DNA of 44,840 nucleotides from NCBI GenBank assembly GCA_011389655.1, contig JAABTX010000013.1:1-44840 (forward strand), given 5' to 3'. The position numbers were made by a program, and so were the translations under genes. The DNA comes from Thioalkalivibrio sp. Lineage in GTDB: Bacteria > Pseudomonadota > Gammaproteobacteria > Ectothiorhodospirales > Ectothiorhodospiraceae. Shown in pieces: positions 29,008-38,284 of this stretch; position 1 is the stretch's first letter; each line of letters begins with the position of its first letter. The notes below the pieces were generated by a model that was not told the DNA's origin, did not search any database, and was given only the letters and a program-made list of their open reading frames with translations.

Positions 29008-31934
29008 TAGGGGCGGTACGCGTGACGGGTGCGCCAGGCGTCAAACCACCGGCGCGGCCGCACGATGCGCAGCGTGGGGTCGCCGTCGTCGAGTTCCACG
29101 CCGAGGCCGAGGACGCCCAGCCGCGCATAGAGGGCGCCGTTCGACGTGCCCTCCGCCAGCGCCAGGTCGGCGAGCAGCATCAGGTTTTCCCCCCGGAGAT
29201 CGACGTCGCTGAGACGGATCCGTGTTTCGTTCAGATCAAGCCGCGCGCTGCCCGCGATGCCGCGCACGTCCAGCAGCCGGCCCAGCCAGTCACTGTCGCG
29301 GGCACGGTCGAGGAACAGGCGCGCGAGCAGTCCGGTGTCGCGCATCCGCAGGTGCAGCCGGCTCGCAAGATGGACCTGCTCAGTCCAGCGCAACCGCGCG
29401 TCGTCGAAGTCGAGACGGACCCACCATCCGGCATCCTCCGGTCGCGCCCCGTTCCGGCGCTGCACCCGATCCAGGCGCAGAAACGAACGGGCCGCGCTGA
29501 ACTGCCGGGTGGCCAGATCGCCTTCCGTGAGCCTCAGGGCGAGGTGCAGATCACCGCGCAGGCGCTGGTCGAGCAGCGCCAGATCGACGCCGGAAGCGCG
29601 CAGGTTCAGGGTGCCACTGGCGTCCAGGCCCGTGAGTGTGAACTCGCTGCCAAGGCGCGCCGTTCCGCCGAACAGCCTGACGCCAGCGTCCTCGGGCAGG
29701 TACGTGTTGTAGCGGGCGACATCCGGGATCTCCGTCTCCGGGAGGGAGATCTCGGTGGTGAAATAGGCAGGGTCGGGTGCCTCCAGCACCCGGGAGAACG
29801 CCCCGGTCCGGGTCGTCAGCACCAGGTCGCGCCCGTGCAGGCGAGGGCGGTCGTCATCGTCGCGCTGCAGTGTGTAGCGTGGGATCTCGAGCGAGAGCCG
29901 GGCCTCCTCCGGCGTCTCGAGCCGGACGCTCAGTTCCCCGCTTCCTGCTGCCCGGTGGTCGAGAAAGCCCACCCGCAGCGGCTCCGCCGCCACGCGCAGG
30001 TGGCTGCCCGGCAGGATCCGGCGGCCTTCGAAGCCGCCCTCCAGCTGGAGCTGTCCGCCGCCCTGCAGCGCGAGTCCGTGGGCGTCCGGCAGGAAGGCGT
30101 TGAGGAACCCGAGCTGGCGGATCCGGCCGTCCAGGACCAGCCGCCCTCCGGGTACTCCGTTGCGCCGGTGCAGCAGCCCGTCGCGCAGCACGAGGTCGCT
30201 TTCCAGCCGTTCCGCCTCCGGTGTCTGGCCGCGTGCCTGCCAGCTCAGGCGGCTGCCGGAGAGGTCCAGCCGCGTGCCGTCCAGCCTGGCCTCGTTCAGG
30301 GTCAGCAGCAGATGCATGCCGCTTTCCACGGCGTGCTCCCGAAACCGCGTGCGCAGCCTGTCGCCGGATAGCGCCAGCTCGCCGCGCAGAAGGCCCTCCG
30401 CGATCTCCAGCTGCCCGTGGCTCCGGGCGGTTCCGCCGAGCAGCTGCAGGGGTGCGGGATCGGCGAGAAAGGGCTCGAGATAGGGCTGCAGCGCAGCGAT
30501 GTCGGGCAGGCGTGCCGCCTGCCAGCTGACCGCCCCGCGGGTGCCATTCAGCGGCCGTGTCGGGTCGAGGGGACCACTCGCCGTCAGCTGAAGCTCGGCA
30601 TCGGCGAGCAGCTGCCGCGCCTGGTGACGCAGGCCGGATCCGGCGAGTCGAATCTCCACCTCCACGCGATCCCCGTCATCCAGCCGCGCGTGGAGCGTGC
30701 CCCTGCCGCTGGCCTCATAGCCCAGCGCGTGGACGCCCAGTCGCGGCGCGGTGACCTCCAGGCGGGCCCGGGCGGGGCGGGGGCCCAGGGTCTCCAGCTC
30801 CGCGGCCAGTTCGCCGGCGCCGCGCAGCTGGATGCCCCGGCCATTCAGCAGGTGGGTCAGATACGGATCAAGCACGTCCAGCCGGATCACCTCGCCCCGG
30901 AGCGCGAGCCGCGCCCGCTCGGGCGCCTGCAGACGGTCCAGGCGCCGGTTGTCGAGATCCGCGGCAAGCGTCAGTGCCGCCTGCCGCGCGTACGGATCGA
31001 CAGCACGCAGCGTCACGTCGTCCAGCCGCGTGGTCAGGGTCAGCCACTCCGGGTCTTCCGCAGAGACCGCCAGCAGCACCGACCCGTCGCCTTCGGCACG
31101 GTGGCGGGAACCGCTGCCATCGGGGGTCGTCGGGCCGCGCTCGGGCCGGGTGCCCGCCGGCAGCCGGTCTTCGTCAATCTCTACCTGCAGCGCAGGCGAG
31201 TCCAGGCGCAGGGTGCTGCCGGCTGCCAGGACCCCATGCTCGAGCGCGAGATCACCCCGCAGTGAGCCGTGGCCGGACAGCGCAAGCCAGGGCAGGGGTG
31301 CCAGGTAGGGCGTGAAGACATCCCAGGCATCGGCGTGGGCATCCAGCTGCAGGGTGCCCGACAGCACCCCCAGCAGATCGGCACCGGCCTCGGCGGGGGC
31401 GACGCGGCCGAGCGACGCCTCGGCGGCGAGATCGATGTCCCGGACCAGGGTGGCGTCATCGGTCGCGCGCCTGAGCAGGCCCCGTTCGAGCTGCAGATCC
31501 AGCCGCGCGATCTCCAGTTCCCGCGACGCGAGCACGGCGTCGTGCAGCCGCAGCCGCCCCTCTCCCTCGAGGGCGAGGTCGTTGAGTGTCAGGCGGCGTA
31601 TGCCGCGGGCATCCAGCGAACGGATGCGCAGCTCGCCGCGCAGCAGCGCCGGCAAGGACAGGTCCAGCGTGGCATGCTCCGCCCGCACCGAGAGCGCGAG
31701 TTCGTCGTCTTCCCGCGCGAGGTAGAAGCCCTCGACCTCCCAGCGGCCGGGATGCCGGCTGCGGCCCTTGTCCCAGCGGATCTCGATGCCCTCTGGCTGC
31801 GACAGGCGCTGTGGCAGCCAGGCGCTGTTGACCAGCCAGTGGCTGCCCGCAAACCAGAGAAGGGCCAGCGCCACCAGTACGGCCACCAGCGCGAGGGCCG
31901 CGCGATAACGGAAACGGTGCGGATGATGCGACAT
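29007..31934 (-). CDS. AsmA/TamB-like envelope protein
   Basis: 975 residues. A single N-terminal membrane anchor (about 11-30, ALALVAVLVALALLWFAG) is followed by a very long, Leu/Arg/Asp-rich stretch of repeating beta-strand sequence (for example LRLDSPALQVEID and LDGTRLDLSGSRLSW). This is the texture of AsmA-like/TamB/YdbH bridge proteins, which form hydrophobic grooves carrying phospholipids between inner and outer membrane. The bulk would lie in the periplasm. No TamA-type partner is adjacent. Start at ATG 31934; the stop codon coincides with the inverted repeat of the MITE-like remnant. The family assignment rests on architecture rather than a specific motif. Confidence 0.7.
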   Translation of the reverse strand: MSHHPHRFRYRAALALVAVLVALALLWFAGSHWLVNSAWLPQRLSQPEGIEIRWDKGRSRHPGRWEVEGFYLAREDDELALSVRAEHATLDLSLPALLRGELRIRSLDARGIRRLTLNDLALEGEGRLRLHDAVLASRELEIARLDLQLERGLLRRATDDATLVRDIDLAAEASLGRVAPAEAGADLLGVLSGTLQLDAHADAWDVFTPYLAPLPWLALSGHGSLRGDLALEHGVLAAGSTLRLDSPALQVEIDEDRLPAGTRPERGPTTPDGSGSRHRAEGDGSVLLAVSAEDPEWLTLTTRLDDVTLRAVDPYARQAALTLAADLDNRRLDRLQAPERARLALRGEVIRLDVLDPYLTHLLNGRGIQLRGAGELAAELETLGPRPARARLEVTAPRLGVHALGYEASGRGTLHARLDDGDRVEVEIRLAGSGLRHQARQLLADAELQLTASGPLDPTRPLNGTRGAVSWQAARLPDIAALQPYLEPFLADPAPLQLLGGTARSHGQLEIAEGLLRGELALSGDRLRTRFREHAVESGMHLLLTLNEARLDGTRLDLSGSRLSWQARGQTPEAERLESDLVLRDGLLHRRNGVPGGRLVLDGRIRQLGFLNAFLPDAHGLALQGGGQLQLEGGFEGRRILPGSHLRVAAEPLRVGFLDHRAAGSGELSVRLETPEEARLSLEIPRYTLQRDDDDRPRLHGRDLVLTTRTGAFSRVLEAPDPAYFTTEISLPETEIPDVARYNTYLPEDAGVRLFGGTARLGSEFTLTGLDASGTLNLRASGVDLALLDQRLRGDLHLALRLTEGDLATRQFSAARSFLRLDRVQRRNGARPEDAGWWVRLDFDDARLRWTEQVHLASRLHLRMRDTGLLARLFLDRARDSDWLGRLLDVRGIAGSARLDLNETRIRLSDVDLRGENLMLLADLALAEGTSNGALYARLGVLGLGVELDDGDPTLRIVRPRRWFDAWRTRHAYRP

Positions 31935-32130
31935 GCCGGGATTGCGGTCTCCCCTGCAGGAGCCTCGGTCGGCGCAGACAGGCTGGCGTCCCGCGGGTTG
32001 CGGCCCCCTGTTGGATGACGACGGTCCCCATCGGGACGCTGCTCATGCCCGGCGCCGGACCGGGTCCAAGCCTGGTTCGAGTCTAGCAGCCTGTCGGACC
32101 CAGGTGCGTATCGCCAGCCGCGCGGCCCGT

Positions 32131-33666
32131 TCAGGTCCCGCAGAAGGTCTGGTACACGTGCTGTTCCGGCCCCGGGGGCTGGCGGTAATCAGACGTGTCG
32201 AGGCGGGTATCGTAGGGATCCGCGAGGACCTCGAGGAGTTGCAGGGCCGGGTCCAGGTCCCCTTCCCGGACCGCCGCGTCCAGTGCCTGCTCCACCCGAT
32301 GGTTGCGCGGGATCACCGCCGGGTTGGCGCCACGCATCCGGTGGATCGCCGCGGCGATGTCGCCGTCCTGGCGGCCCAGCCGCTCCTGCCAGCGCGCGTG
32401 CCACGCGGCAAGGCCGGGGTCGGCGAAGGCGGGATTCAGCTGGCCGGGTGTTGCGGCCCCCGCCTCGCCAGCGAGTTCGCGGAAGGTATTGGTGTAGTCC
32501 GCGCCCTGGTCCTGCATCCACTGCAGCAGGTCGTCAATGAGTTCGGCGTCGCCCGGCTCCTCGTTGCCGAGGCCCAGCTTCGTGCGCATCACCGCGTGCC
32601 AGCGCCCGGTGAACAGCGCCGGGAAGTGCGCGATCGCCTCCTGCGCGCGGGCCAGGGCGGTGTCGCGGTCGTCGTGCAGCAGCGGCAGCAGCGTCTCCAG
32701 CAGCCGCGCCAGGTTCCACTGGGCGATCTTCGCCTGATTGCCGAAGGCGTAGCGGCCCTGGCGGTCGATCGAACTGAAGACCGTTGCCGGGTCGTACTGG
32801 TCCATGAAGGCGCAGGGTCCGTAATCAATGGTCTCGCCGGACAGGGTCATGTTGTCGGTGTTCATCACGCCGTGGATGAAACCGACCCGCATCCACTGCG
32901 CGACCAGGGACGCCTGGCGCTCCATCACCGCGTGGAACAGCTCCATGTAGCGGTCGGGGCTGTCCGCGAGTTCCGGATAATGCCGGTCGATGGTGTAATC
33001 GGCCAGGGCGCGCGTCAGGAGGCCGTCGTCCTGTCCCGCGGTCGCCACCGACGGGTCATCCGCGCCCTGCGATGCGTGCACCATCAGGTCCAGCCCGGAG
33101 TCGAGCGCCGCCGCATAGGCAAAGGTACCGACCCGGATGTGGCTGGCGGCGACCCGGCTCAGCACCGCGCCGGGCAGGGCCTGTTCGCGGAAGACCCGCT
33201 CCCCGGTCGCGACCACCGCGAGGGCGCGGGTGGTCGGAATGCCCAGCCCGTGCATCGCCTCGCCGATCAGGTATTCGCGCAGCATCGGTCCCAGGGCCGC
33301 GCGGCCGTCGCCGCGGCGGGAAAAGGGCGTCGGGCCCGAACCCTTCAGCTGGATGTCGACCCGCCGCCCGTCCGGGGCCCGGAGTTCGCCGAGCAGGTGG
33401 GCGCGGCCGTCGCCGAGCATCGCGAAGTGCCCGAACTGGTGCCCGGCGTAGGCCTGGGCAATCGGCTCGCTGGAGGGCTCGCGCTGGTTGCCCGAGAGCA
33501 TCCACGCCCCCTCCGGCTGGCGCAGCCAGTCGGGATCCAGGCCGAGTTCCTCGGCGAGGTCGCGGTTCAGCAGCACCATCTGCGGCGACGCGACCGCTAC
33601 CGGGTCGATGCGGCAGAAGAACTGCCCCGGCAGGCGCGTGTAGGTGGTTTCGAAGTTCCAGTCCAT
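32131..33666 (-). CDS. selO: Protein adenylyltransferase SelO (YdiU)
   Basis: 511 residues. Pseudokinase that transfers AMP to protein hydroxyl groups and is linked to redox homeostasis. Recognisable blocks: AYAGHQFGHFAMLGDGRAHLLGE, LKGSGPTPFSRRGDGRAALGP, RVGTFAYAA and the metal-binding segment GVMNTDNMTLSGETIDYGP. The C-terminus ends QTFCGT: the penultimate-region Cys takes the place of the selenocysteine found in eukaryotic SelO. ATG 33666 chosen because the family begins at this point; its ribosome site is weak. The long upstream extension of the frame is not coding. Confidence 0.95.
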   Translation of the reverse strand: MDWNFETTYTRLPGQFFCRIDPVAVASPQMVLLNRDLAEELGLDPDWLRQPEGAWMLSGNQREPSSEPIAQAYAGHQFGHFAMLGDGRAHLLGELRAPDGRRVDIQLKGSGPTPFSRRGDGRAALGPMLREYLIGEAMHGLGIPTTRALAVVATGERVFREQALPGAVLSRVAASHIRVGTFAYAAALDSGLDLMVHASQGADDPSVATAGQDDGLLTRALADYTIDRHYPELADSPDRYMELFHAVMERQASLVAQWMRVGFIHGVMNTDNMTLSGETIDYGPCAFMDQYDPATVFSSIDRQGRYAFGNQAKIAQWNLARLLETLLPLLHDDRDTALARAQEAIAHFPALFTGRWHAVMRTKLGLGNEEPGDAELIDDLLQWMQDQGADYTNTFRELAGEAGAATPGQLNPAFADPGLAAWHARWQERLGRQDGDIAAAIHRMRGANPAVIPRNHRVEQALDAAVREGDLDPALQLLEVLADPYDTRLDTSDYRQPPGPEQHVYQTFCGT

Positions 33667-33839
33667 GGCCCGACTATCCCACAACCCAGCGGCGCGGTGG
33701 GTTTTGCCACCCGTTGCACGGGGGTTTGCCCGCGGCGGGGCGGGGCGCTCGCAGCCAAAGGGTTCGCTCCTCGCGATGGCGGTTTGATCAGGGCTTCCCT
33801 GTCGCCTGCCGGACCGGCCCTGAGGCCCGGCCGGGCCCT

Positions 33840-34235
33840 TCAGGACAGATCGATCGCGAAGCGCTTCAGGTCCTCCAGGCTGACGATCTCCAGTGCCTTC
33901 TGGTGCGTCGCCATCAGCGCCACGCGCGGCGCCGCCCCGGCCTCCAGCGCCTCGCGCCAGCGCGCCGCACACAGGCACCAGCGGTCGCCCGGTTTCAGGC
34001 CCGGAAACCCGAACTCGGGCCGCGGCGTCACCAGATCGTTGCCGCGGCTCTTCGAGTACTCCAGGAACTCGGCGGTCACCCGCGCGCACACCACATGGCG
34101 CCCGAGGTCATCCGGCCCCGTGCTGCAATCCCCGTCGCGGTAAAACCCGGTCACCGGCTCACCCTGCGAGCACGCCACCAGCGGATGCCCCAGCACGTTC
34201 AGCCCCTGCTCTCTCCCCGGCGGTCCCCCGTCCAT
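33840..34235 (-). CDS. DUF2237 family protein
   Basis: 131 residues. Clear DUF2237 pattern: LNVLGHPLVACSQGEPVTGF, CSTGPDDLGRHVVCA, SKSRGNDLVTPRPEFGFPG and LKPGDRWCLCAARWREALE. Function unknown; the conserved cysteines and acidic residues suggest metal or substrate binding. ATG 34235 has GGAG six bases upstream; the frame opens five codons earlier at a GTG. Upstream of selO in the same direction (gap 173 bases). Confidence 0.9.
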   Translation of the reverse strand: MDGGPPGREQGLNVLGHPLVACSQGEPVTGFYRDGDCSTGPDDLGRHVVCARVTAEFLEYSKSRGNDLVTPRPEFGFPGLKPGDRWCLCAARWREALEAGAAPRVALMATHQKALEIVSLEDLKRFAIDLS

Positions 34236-34282
34236 ATCCAGCTCCCTCACACCTCAACCCGCCAAAGCATACCCCCCATCCG

Positions 34283-34558
34283 GGGGTCGGACCAAGGGAA
34301 GTGCCTGAAAACAATGAAAAACTGGCCCAAGAATGGGGTCTTTCAGGGCCTTGGAGGCGCGTTTTCGGCCCCGAAAACGGCGGTCGAGGCGCTGAGCGGG
34401 TGGATCAGGGGAACGAGGCGAGGCCGGGGCGCCAAGGTGCGGCGGCTTGGGCCTGGAGCGCCGTTCTGGGCCCCGAAAATGGCCCTCCAGGCCTTGATAT
34501 CGGGGTCAAAACCGGGTGAATAACCTTAAAAGACAGTGGCTTGGCCTGGTCCGACCCC
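34283..34558. repeat. 276-bp element with GGGGTCGGACCA inverted ends
   Basis: The left end GGGGTCGGACCAAG (34283-34296) is repeated in inverted orientation at the right end (34543-34558, complement GGGGTCGGACCAGGCC). Inside each end there is an AT-rich run (AACAATGAAAAACTGG; ACCTTAAAAGACAG). The middle holds palindromic blocks, for example GTTTTCGG-CC-CCGAAAAC (34363-34380) and GGGCCCCGAAAATGG. It shares heads and hairpin words with 27612-27850. It has no transposase; a non-autonomous element is likely. Confidence 0.7.
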
Positions 34559-34612
34559 GGCTGGTGGCATCATTACGGGTCGGCGGTCAATCTACAACCA
34601 TGCGGATGGATC

Positions 34613-35074
34613 ATGCGGCTTTCCGATGAGGATCAGCAGGGCCTCGAGCGCGGCGTCGCGGCCTTCGAGGACAACCGGTTCGCCCAGGCGATGCGGTCGC
34701 TCCACCCGCTCGCGGAGGCCGGCGTGGCCGATGCCCAGTACCGGGTGGCGATCATGTATCAGAACGGACTCGGCGTGGCGCGCCAGCCGGAACAGGCCGT
34801 GAGGTGGATGCGCGCCGCCGCCGAGGACCGCAACGCGATGGCAGAGTACGCGCTCGGCTTCATGTACCTGCAGGGCGATTGCGTGGAGCCCGACGGCGCG
34901 CAGGCGGTCCACTGGCTCGAGAGGGCCGCCGGGCAGGGGCTGTCCGGCGCCAAGACCACGCTCGCCCTGATGTACGCGCAGGGCCGGGGGGTGGAACGGG
35001 ACCCGGAGGCGGCGCGCCGCTGGTACATCGCCGCCGGCTTCGATCCGGACCGGATGGCTGCGCTGAAGGGCTGA
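34613..35074 (+). CDS. Sel1-like repeat protein
   Basis: 153 residues, about three Sel1-type helical repeats (each A-x2-LG-x-MY-x2-G-x-GV pattern): AQYRVAIMYQNGLGV, AEYALGFMYLQGDCV and AKTTLALMYAQGRGV. Such solenoids are protein-protein adaptors. No signal peptide. Start at ATG 34613; the open frame continues upstream into the 276-bp repeat element, but that extension reads as repeat sequence and is rejected. Its promoter would have to lie in or next to that element. Confidence 0.85.
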   Translation: MRLSDEDQQGLERGVAAFEDNRFAQAMRSLHPLAEAGVADAQYRVAIMYQNGLGVARQPEQAVRWMRAAAEDRNAMAEYALGFMYLQGDCVEPDGAQAVHWLERAAGQGLSGAKTTLALMYAQGRGVERDPEAARRWYIAAGFDPDRMAALKG

Positions 35075-35200
35075 GCGCGAGCGCACGGGCACAGGACTCA
35101 CGTCCGGAGACCCGGATCCAAGCCGGGTGGCCTGGGACGCCGCCTGCGTTTTCCCCGCTGGCTGCACCGCGCCCGAGCCGGATTCCCGGCCGGCCCCCGC

Positions 35201-35695
35201 TCAGAGACTCAGTTTGCGCAGCTCGCGCGATTCCGAACCGGCCGCCCAGTTCTGCTCGAAGTCCTCCGCGGCCCGGCGATTGCCGGCGGGGTCGCGCGAT
35301 TCCACCCGGAGGCCCGCGCGGCCCTTGTGCTGCACGAGATAGAGCCAGGCCTCGCGGTCGACGATCAGCAGCAGACTGGCGGGGGTATCCTGCGCGGGCG
35401 CGAGGCAACGCACCGATATCGCGGTGGGCAGACGCATCGCGGTGGCCGCAAGCCGGGGCAGGCCGCTCTTGAGCTCCAGATCGTCGTCGACGAGGAGCCG
35501 CAGATCGGGGTGCCGGGTGCGTCGGGCCACCCGGGACAAGGCCTCCCTCAGGCGCGTTTCCGGAAGGGCCATCAGCAGGCGGCACCGCGCGTGGACCCAG
35601 ATCCTGCGCCGCGCCGACTCCAGCAGGCGGTCGATCGCCGCGCCGGCCCGCTGGAGGTCGTCTTCGGGAATGTCGTCGTCCGTCCGCTCGTTCAC
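35201..35695 (-). CDS. DUF7931-like protein next to GNAT
   Basis: 164 residues. LQRAGAAIDRLLESARRRIW, followed by a PLD-like pattern (ALSRVARRTRHPDLRLLVDD), resembles the domain that follows a GNAT domain in some proteobacterial proteins (DUF7931); here it is a separate gene 33 bases downstream of the GNAT gene, so the pair may function together. No signal peptide or membrane segment. GTG 35695 is the start. The family assignment is tentative, and no activity is known. Confidence 0.55.
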   Translation of the reverse strand: MNERTDDDIPEDDLQRAGAAIDRLLESARRRIWVHARCRLLMALPETRLREALSRVARRTRHPDLRLLVDDDLELKSGLPRLAATAMRLPTAISVRCLAPAQDTPASLLLIVDREAWLYLVQHKGRAGLRVESRDPAGNRRAAEDFEQNWAAGSESRELRKLSL

Positions 35696-35728
35696 CGCCC
35701 CGTCCCCGTTCCGGCTACCCCGACCCGG

Positions 35729-36175
35729 TCAGGCCATCTCCGCCTTGCGGCTCAGGCACCGCAGCATGCGCTGGTGCGGGATGCCCGCATCCTCGAAGAT
35801 GTCGCTGATCACGATGAAGCCATGCGGGGCGTAGAAGTCCCGGCTGGCATACTGGGCATTCAGCCACACCTCGCCCCATCCGTGCGCCTCCGCCGCCGCG
35901 ATCGCGTGATTGAGCAGGCGCGAACCGATGCCCTGGCGGCGATACTGGCGAAGCACGGCCATGCGCCCGATCTGGCCGCTTGGCAGCAGGCGCAGCGTGC
36001 CCACGGGCTCTTCCTCGGAGGTGAGGGCCAGCCAGTGCAGGGCGGTCGCGTCGAGACCGTCGAACTCGAGGCTGCGGGGGACGTTCTGTTCCTTCACGAA
36101 GACCTCGCAGCGCACGGTCTGCAGGCCCATTCGGTCGGCCGGCCAGCTGGCCTCCCGTATCCGGATTCGCGTCAT
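35729..36175 (-). CDS. GNAT-family N-acetyltransferase
   Basis: 148 residues. ElaA/YjdJ-like GNAT fold: VRCEVFVKEQNVPRSLEFDG at the N-terminus, core IGRMAVLRQYRRQGIGSRLL with the acetyl-CoA pyrophosphate loop (RRQGIG), and DFYAPHGFIVISDIFEDAGI at the C-terminus. Acceptor unknown. ATG 36175; probably co-transcribed with the DUF7931-like gene. Confidence 0.9.
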   Translation of the reverse strand: MTRIRIREASWPADRMGLQTVRCEVFVKEQNVPRSLEFDGLDATALHWLALTSEEEPVGTLRLLPSGQIGRMAVLRQYRRQGIGSRLLNHAIAAAEAHGWGEVWLNAQYASRDFYAPHGFIVISDIFEDAGIPHQRMLRCLSRKAEMA

Positions 36176-36349
36176 TCCTGTCTTTCCCTGGCAGGTGGCG
36201 GAGCGGGCCGCCGCGTGGATTGATCGGACCGGTCAGATCAGTTGTGCCTCCTCACCCGTCGCTGTGGGGAGTGTAGCGCCTGCTGGACAAATGTGAAGAA
36301 CCATTTTTTTCGACCTCCGCCACTCGGGCCGCCGCCCGGCGGACCGGGC

Positions 36350-36940
36350 TCAGGTCAGCAGGTCGTCGCGAAAGCGCGCGGAAAGCGGCTCCCGCGGGTC
36401 GAGCCAGATGCCGAAGTAGGCCCGGGCGAAGTCGAGTCCGGGCACCCGGATCAGCTCCTCGCCGTTCTTCAGCAGCCGCGTTCCGTTTCCGGGGTCGTAC
36501 TCCAGCGCGTACCGGTCCCCGGCCTCCACGTCGCGATACGCTGCGTTGAACGTCTCCAGCCGGTCCGACAGCGCCGCCAGCACCTCGGGCGGCTGCTGCT
36601 TCTCCAGCAGGGCGGTTCCGCTCCGGCGAAAGTCATCGCCGCTGATCGACATCAGGTAATGCAATTCCAGGCGCTTGGGAACGTCCGCATCCAGCACATC
36701 ATCGGGCGCAATGTCCGCCGGCGCGTAGAGGGCACCGGTATAGACCCGGAACACGACCGCGTAGCGGAACAGGCCACCGCCGCGCACGGGCACGTCGGTC
36801 CCTCCGATGGCCACCGAGGGGGCAAAATCGACCCCCGAGATGCGGACCGACCCGGTGGCCGGGAGACCGAGCAGCAGGGCGAGAAGGAGCACGGTGGTGG
36901 CCGACGCGGCGCGCCGGACCGGCAGGGGGTTGCGGATCAT
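36350..36940 (-). CDS. Chalcone-isomerase-like exported protein
   Basis: 196 residues with a signal peptide (about 10-29). RYAVVFRVYTGALYAP is the hallmark of the bacterial chalcone-isomerase-like family (Chalcone_3), which shares a fatty-acid-binding fold with plant CHI but has no shown isomerase activity. A periplasmic lipid-binding role would fit its place as last gene of the cfa operon. ATG 36940 overlaps the stop of the MFS gene (ATGA). Confidence 0.82.
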   Translation of the reverse strand: MIRNPLPVRRAASATTVLLLALLLGLPATGSVRISGVDFAPSVAIGGTDVPVRGGGLFRYAVVFRVYTGALYAPADIAPDDVLDADVPKRLELHYLMSISGDDFRRSGTALLEKQQPPEVLAALSDRLETFNAAYRDVEAGDRYALEYDPGNGTRLLKNGEELIRVPGLDFARAYFGIWLDPREPLSARFRDDLLT

Positions 36941-38283
36941 GGGTTGCCTCCTGTGGGAGCGGTGGACATCTCGAGGGACGCCTGCTGCGCCTCGATGCGC
37001 TGGCGCAGCGCGCGCTGTGCATCCTCGTCGATCGGGAAGTGCCAGACCAGCGGCATCGCCGCCAGCTTGAACAGCACGGGCAGCCCCGCGTAGGCGAGGG
37101 CGAGCACCAGCAGGGCGCCTCCGCTGTTCCCGCCCTCGGTGGAGAATCCCGCGAGTGCGAGCAGCGGAAAGCTGATGCCGACCGCGAGCGCCAGCGCCAG
37201 CTTCGTGGCCATGCCCCACAGGCCGAAGAACAGCCCGGCGCGCTCGCCGCCGCCCTCGGCGGTGTCCTGGTCGATCACGTCGGCCTGCATCGCCGCCGGC
37301 AGGGCCAGGTCCACGCCCAGGCTCAGGCCCGTGAGCACGGTGATCAGGTAGAACCAGGCGACGTCCCCGGTGCCGAGCAGGGGCACCCAGATGAAGAAGG
37401 CGCTCGCCAGCAGCATGGAGATCGTCCAGACCCGGTGCTTGCCCAGCCGCCGGGCCAGCAACAGCCAGGCGGGCAGGGCGGCGATGCCGACGCCGAAGTA
37501 GACGAGCAGCAGCGGCCCCGCGTGCTCCGGGGCCTCGAGCACGTGGGTGATGAACAGCAGGAACAGGGTGGCGGGGATCGCGTTCGCGGTGCCGTTCAGC
37601 ACCCAGGCCAGCACCAGCCGACGGAACGGCCGGTTGTCCCGGAGCAGCAGCAGCCCATGCCGCCAGGCCACGGGCGGGAGGCGGCCGGGGCGCTCGGGAA
37701 CCGCCAGGATCAGCAGCAGCACCGCCAGCGGCAGCAGCCACCAGAACAGCGTGGCGAGGGCGGCGAGACTGGCGCCGGCGTCGTTCTCGAGTCCGAGCAC
37801 CGCGGGCATCGCGGCCGCGACCACCGTGCCGGTCACCACGAAGCCCTCGCGCCAGGCGCTGATCCGCGAACGCTCGTGGTAATGGGGCGAGAGCTCCGCA
37901 CCCCAGGCGAAGTAGGGCAGCGACACCAGTGTCCATCCCAGGTACACCAGCGCGCTGAAGAACAGCAGGTGGAGCGCGCCCACACCCGCGCCCGGCCGGA
38001 ACAGCATCTCGACGGCCACCAGCAGGATCGGCGTGCCGGCGATGATCAGCGCGCGCCGGCGGAACGGCCCCCGGATGCGGTCGGAGAGGTGGCCGACGAT
38101 AGGGTCGGTGATCACGTCGAACAGGCGCGCGGCCAGCAGGATGAAGCCGACGGCGGCCAGCCCGATGCCGGTCTGCTCCGCGTAGAAGGTCGGCAGGAAC
38201 ACGAACAGCGGCAGGCCGAGGATGGCCATCGGCAGCCCCGGCAGGCCGTAGGCGGCGAGCCGGGATCGGGCGATGCGGGTCAT
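36937..38283 (-). CDS. MFS transporter, GPH/MelB-like
   Basis: 448 residues, 12 membrane segments. The N-terminus LPMAILGLPLFVFLPTFYAE and the motif DVITDPIVGHLSDRIRGPFRRRR-like between segments 2 and 3 are typical of the glycoside-pentoside-hexuronide cation-symporter family. In clusters with cfa and DUF1365 this class is regularly present, and a lipid or lipid-precursor substrate rather than a sugar is likely (inference). It begins one base after the cfa stop codon and overlaps the chalcone-isomerase-like gene by four bases. Confidence 0.88.
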   Translation of the reverse strand: MTRIARSRLAAYGLPGLPMAILGLPLFVFLPTFYAEQTGIGLAAVGFILLAARLFDVITDPIVGHLSDRIRGPFRRRALIIAGTPILLVAVEMLFRPGAGVGALHLLFFSALVYLGWTLVSLPYFAWGAELSPHYHERSRISAWREGFVVTGTVVAAAMPAVLGLENDAGASLAALATLFWWLLPLAVLLLILAVPERPGRLPPVAWRHGLLLLRDNRPFRRLVLAWVLNGTANAIPATLFLLFITHVLEAPEHAGPLLLVYFGVGIAALPAWLLLARRLGKHRVWTISMLLASAFFIWVPLLGTGDVAWFYLITVLTGLSLGVDLALPAAMQADVIDQDTAEGGGERAGLFFGLWGMATKLALALAVGISFPLLALAGFSTEGGNSGGALLVLALAYAGLPVLFKLAAMPLVWHFPIDEDAQRALRQRIEAQQASLEMSTAPTGGNP

Positions 38284-38284
38284 G

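Noticed and set aside
33667-34089. N-terminal extension of SelO to 652 residues
   Set aside because: The extension overlaps DUF2237 in another frame and is Arg/Gly-rich shadow sequence; the SelO family begins near MDWNFETTY.
34541-34612. 24-codon N-terminal extension of the Sel1 protein
   Set aside because: It reads through the end of the 276-bp repeat element and has no ribosome site; ATG 34613 starts the homologous part.
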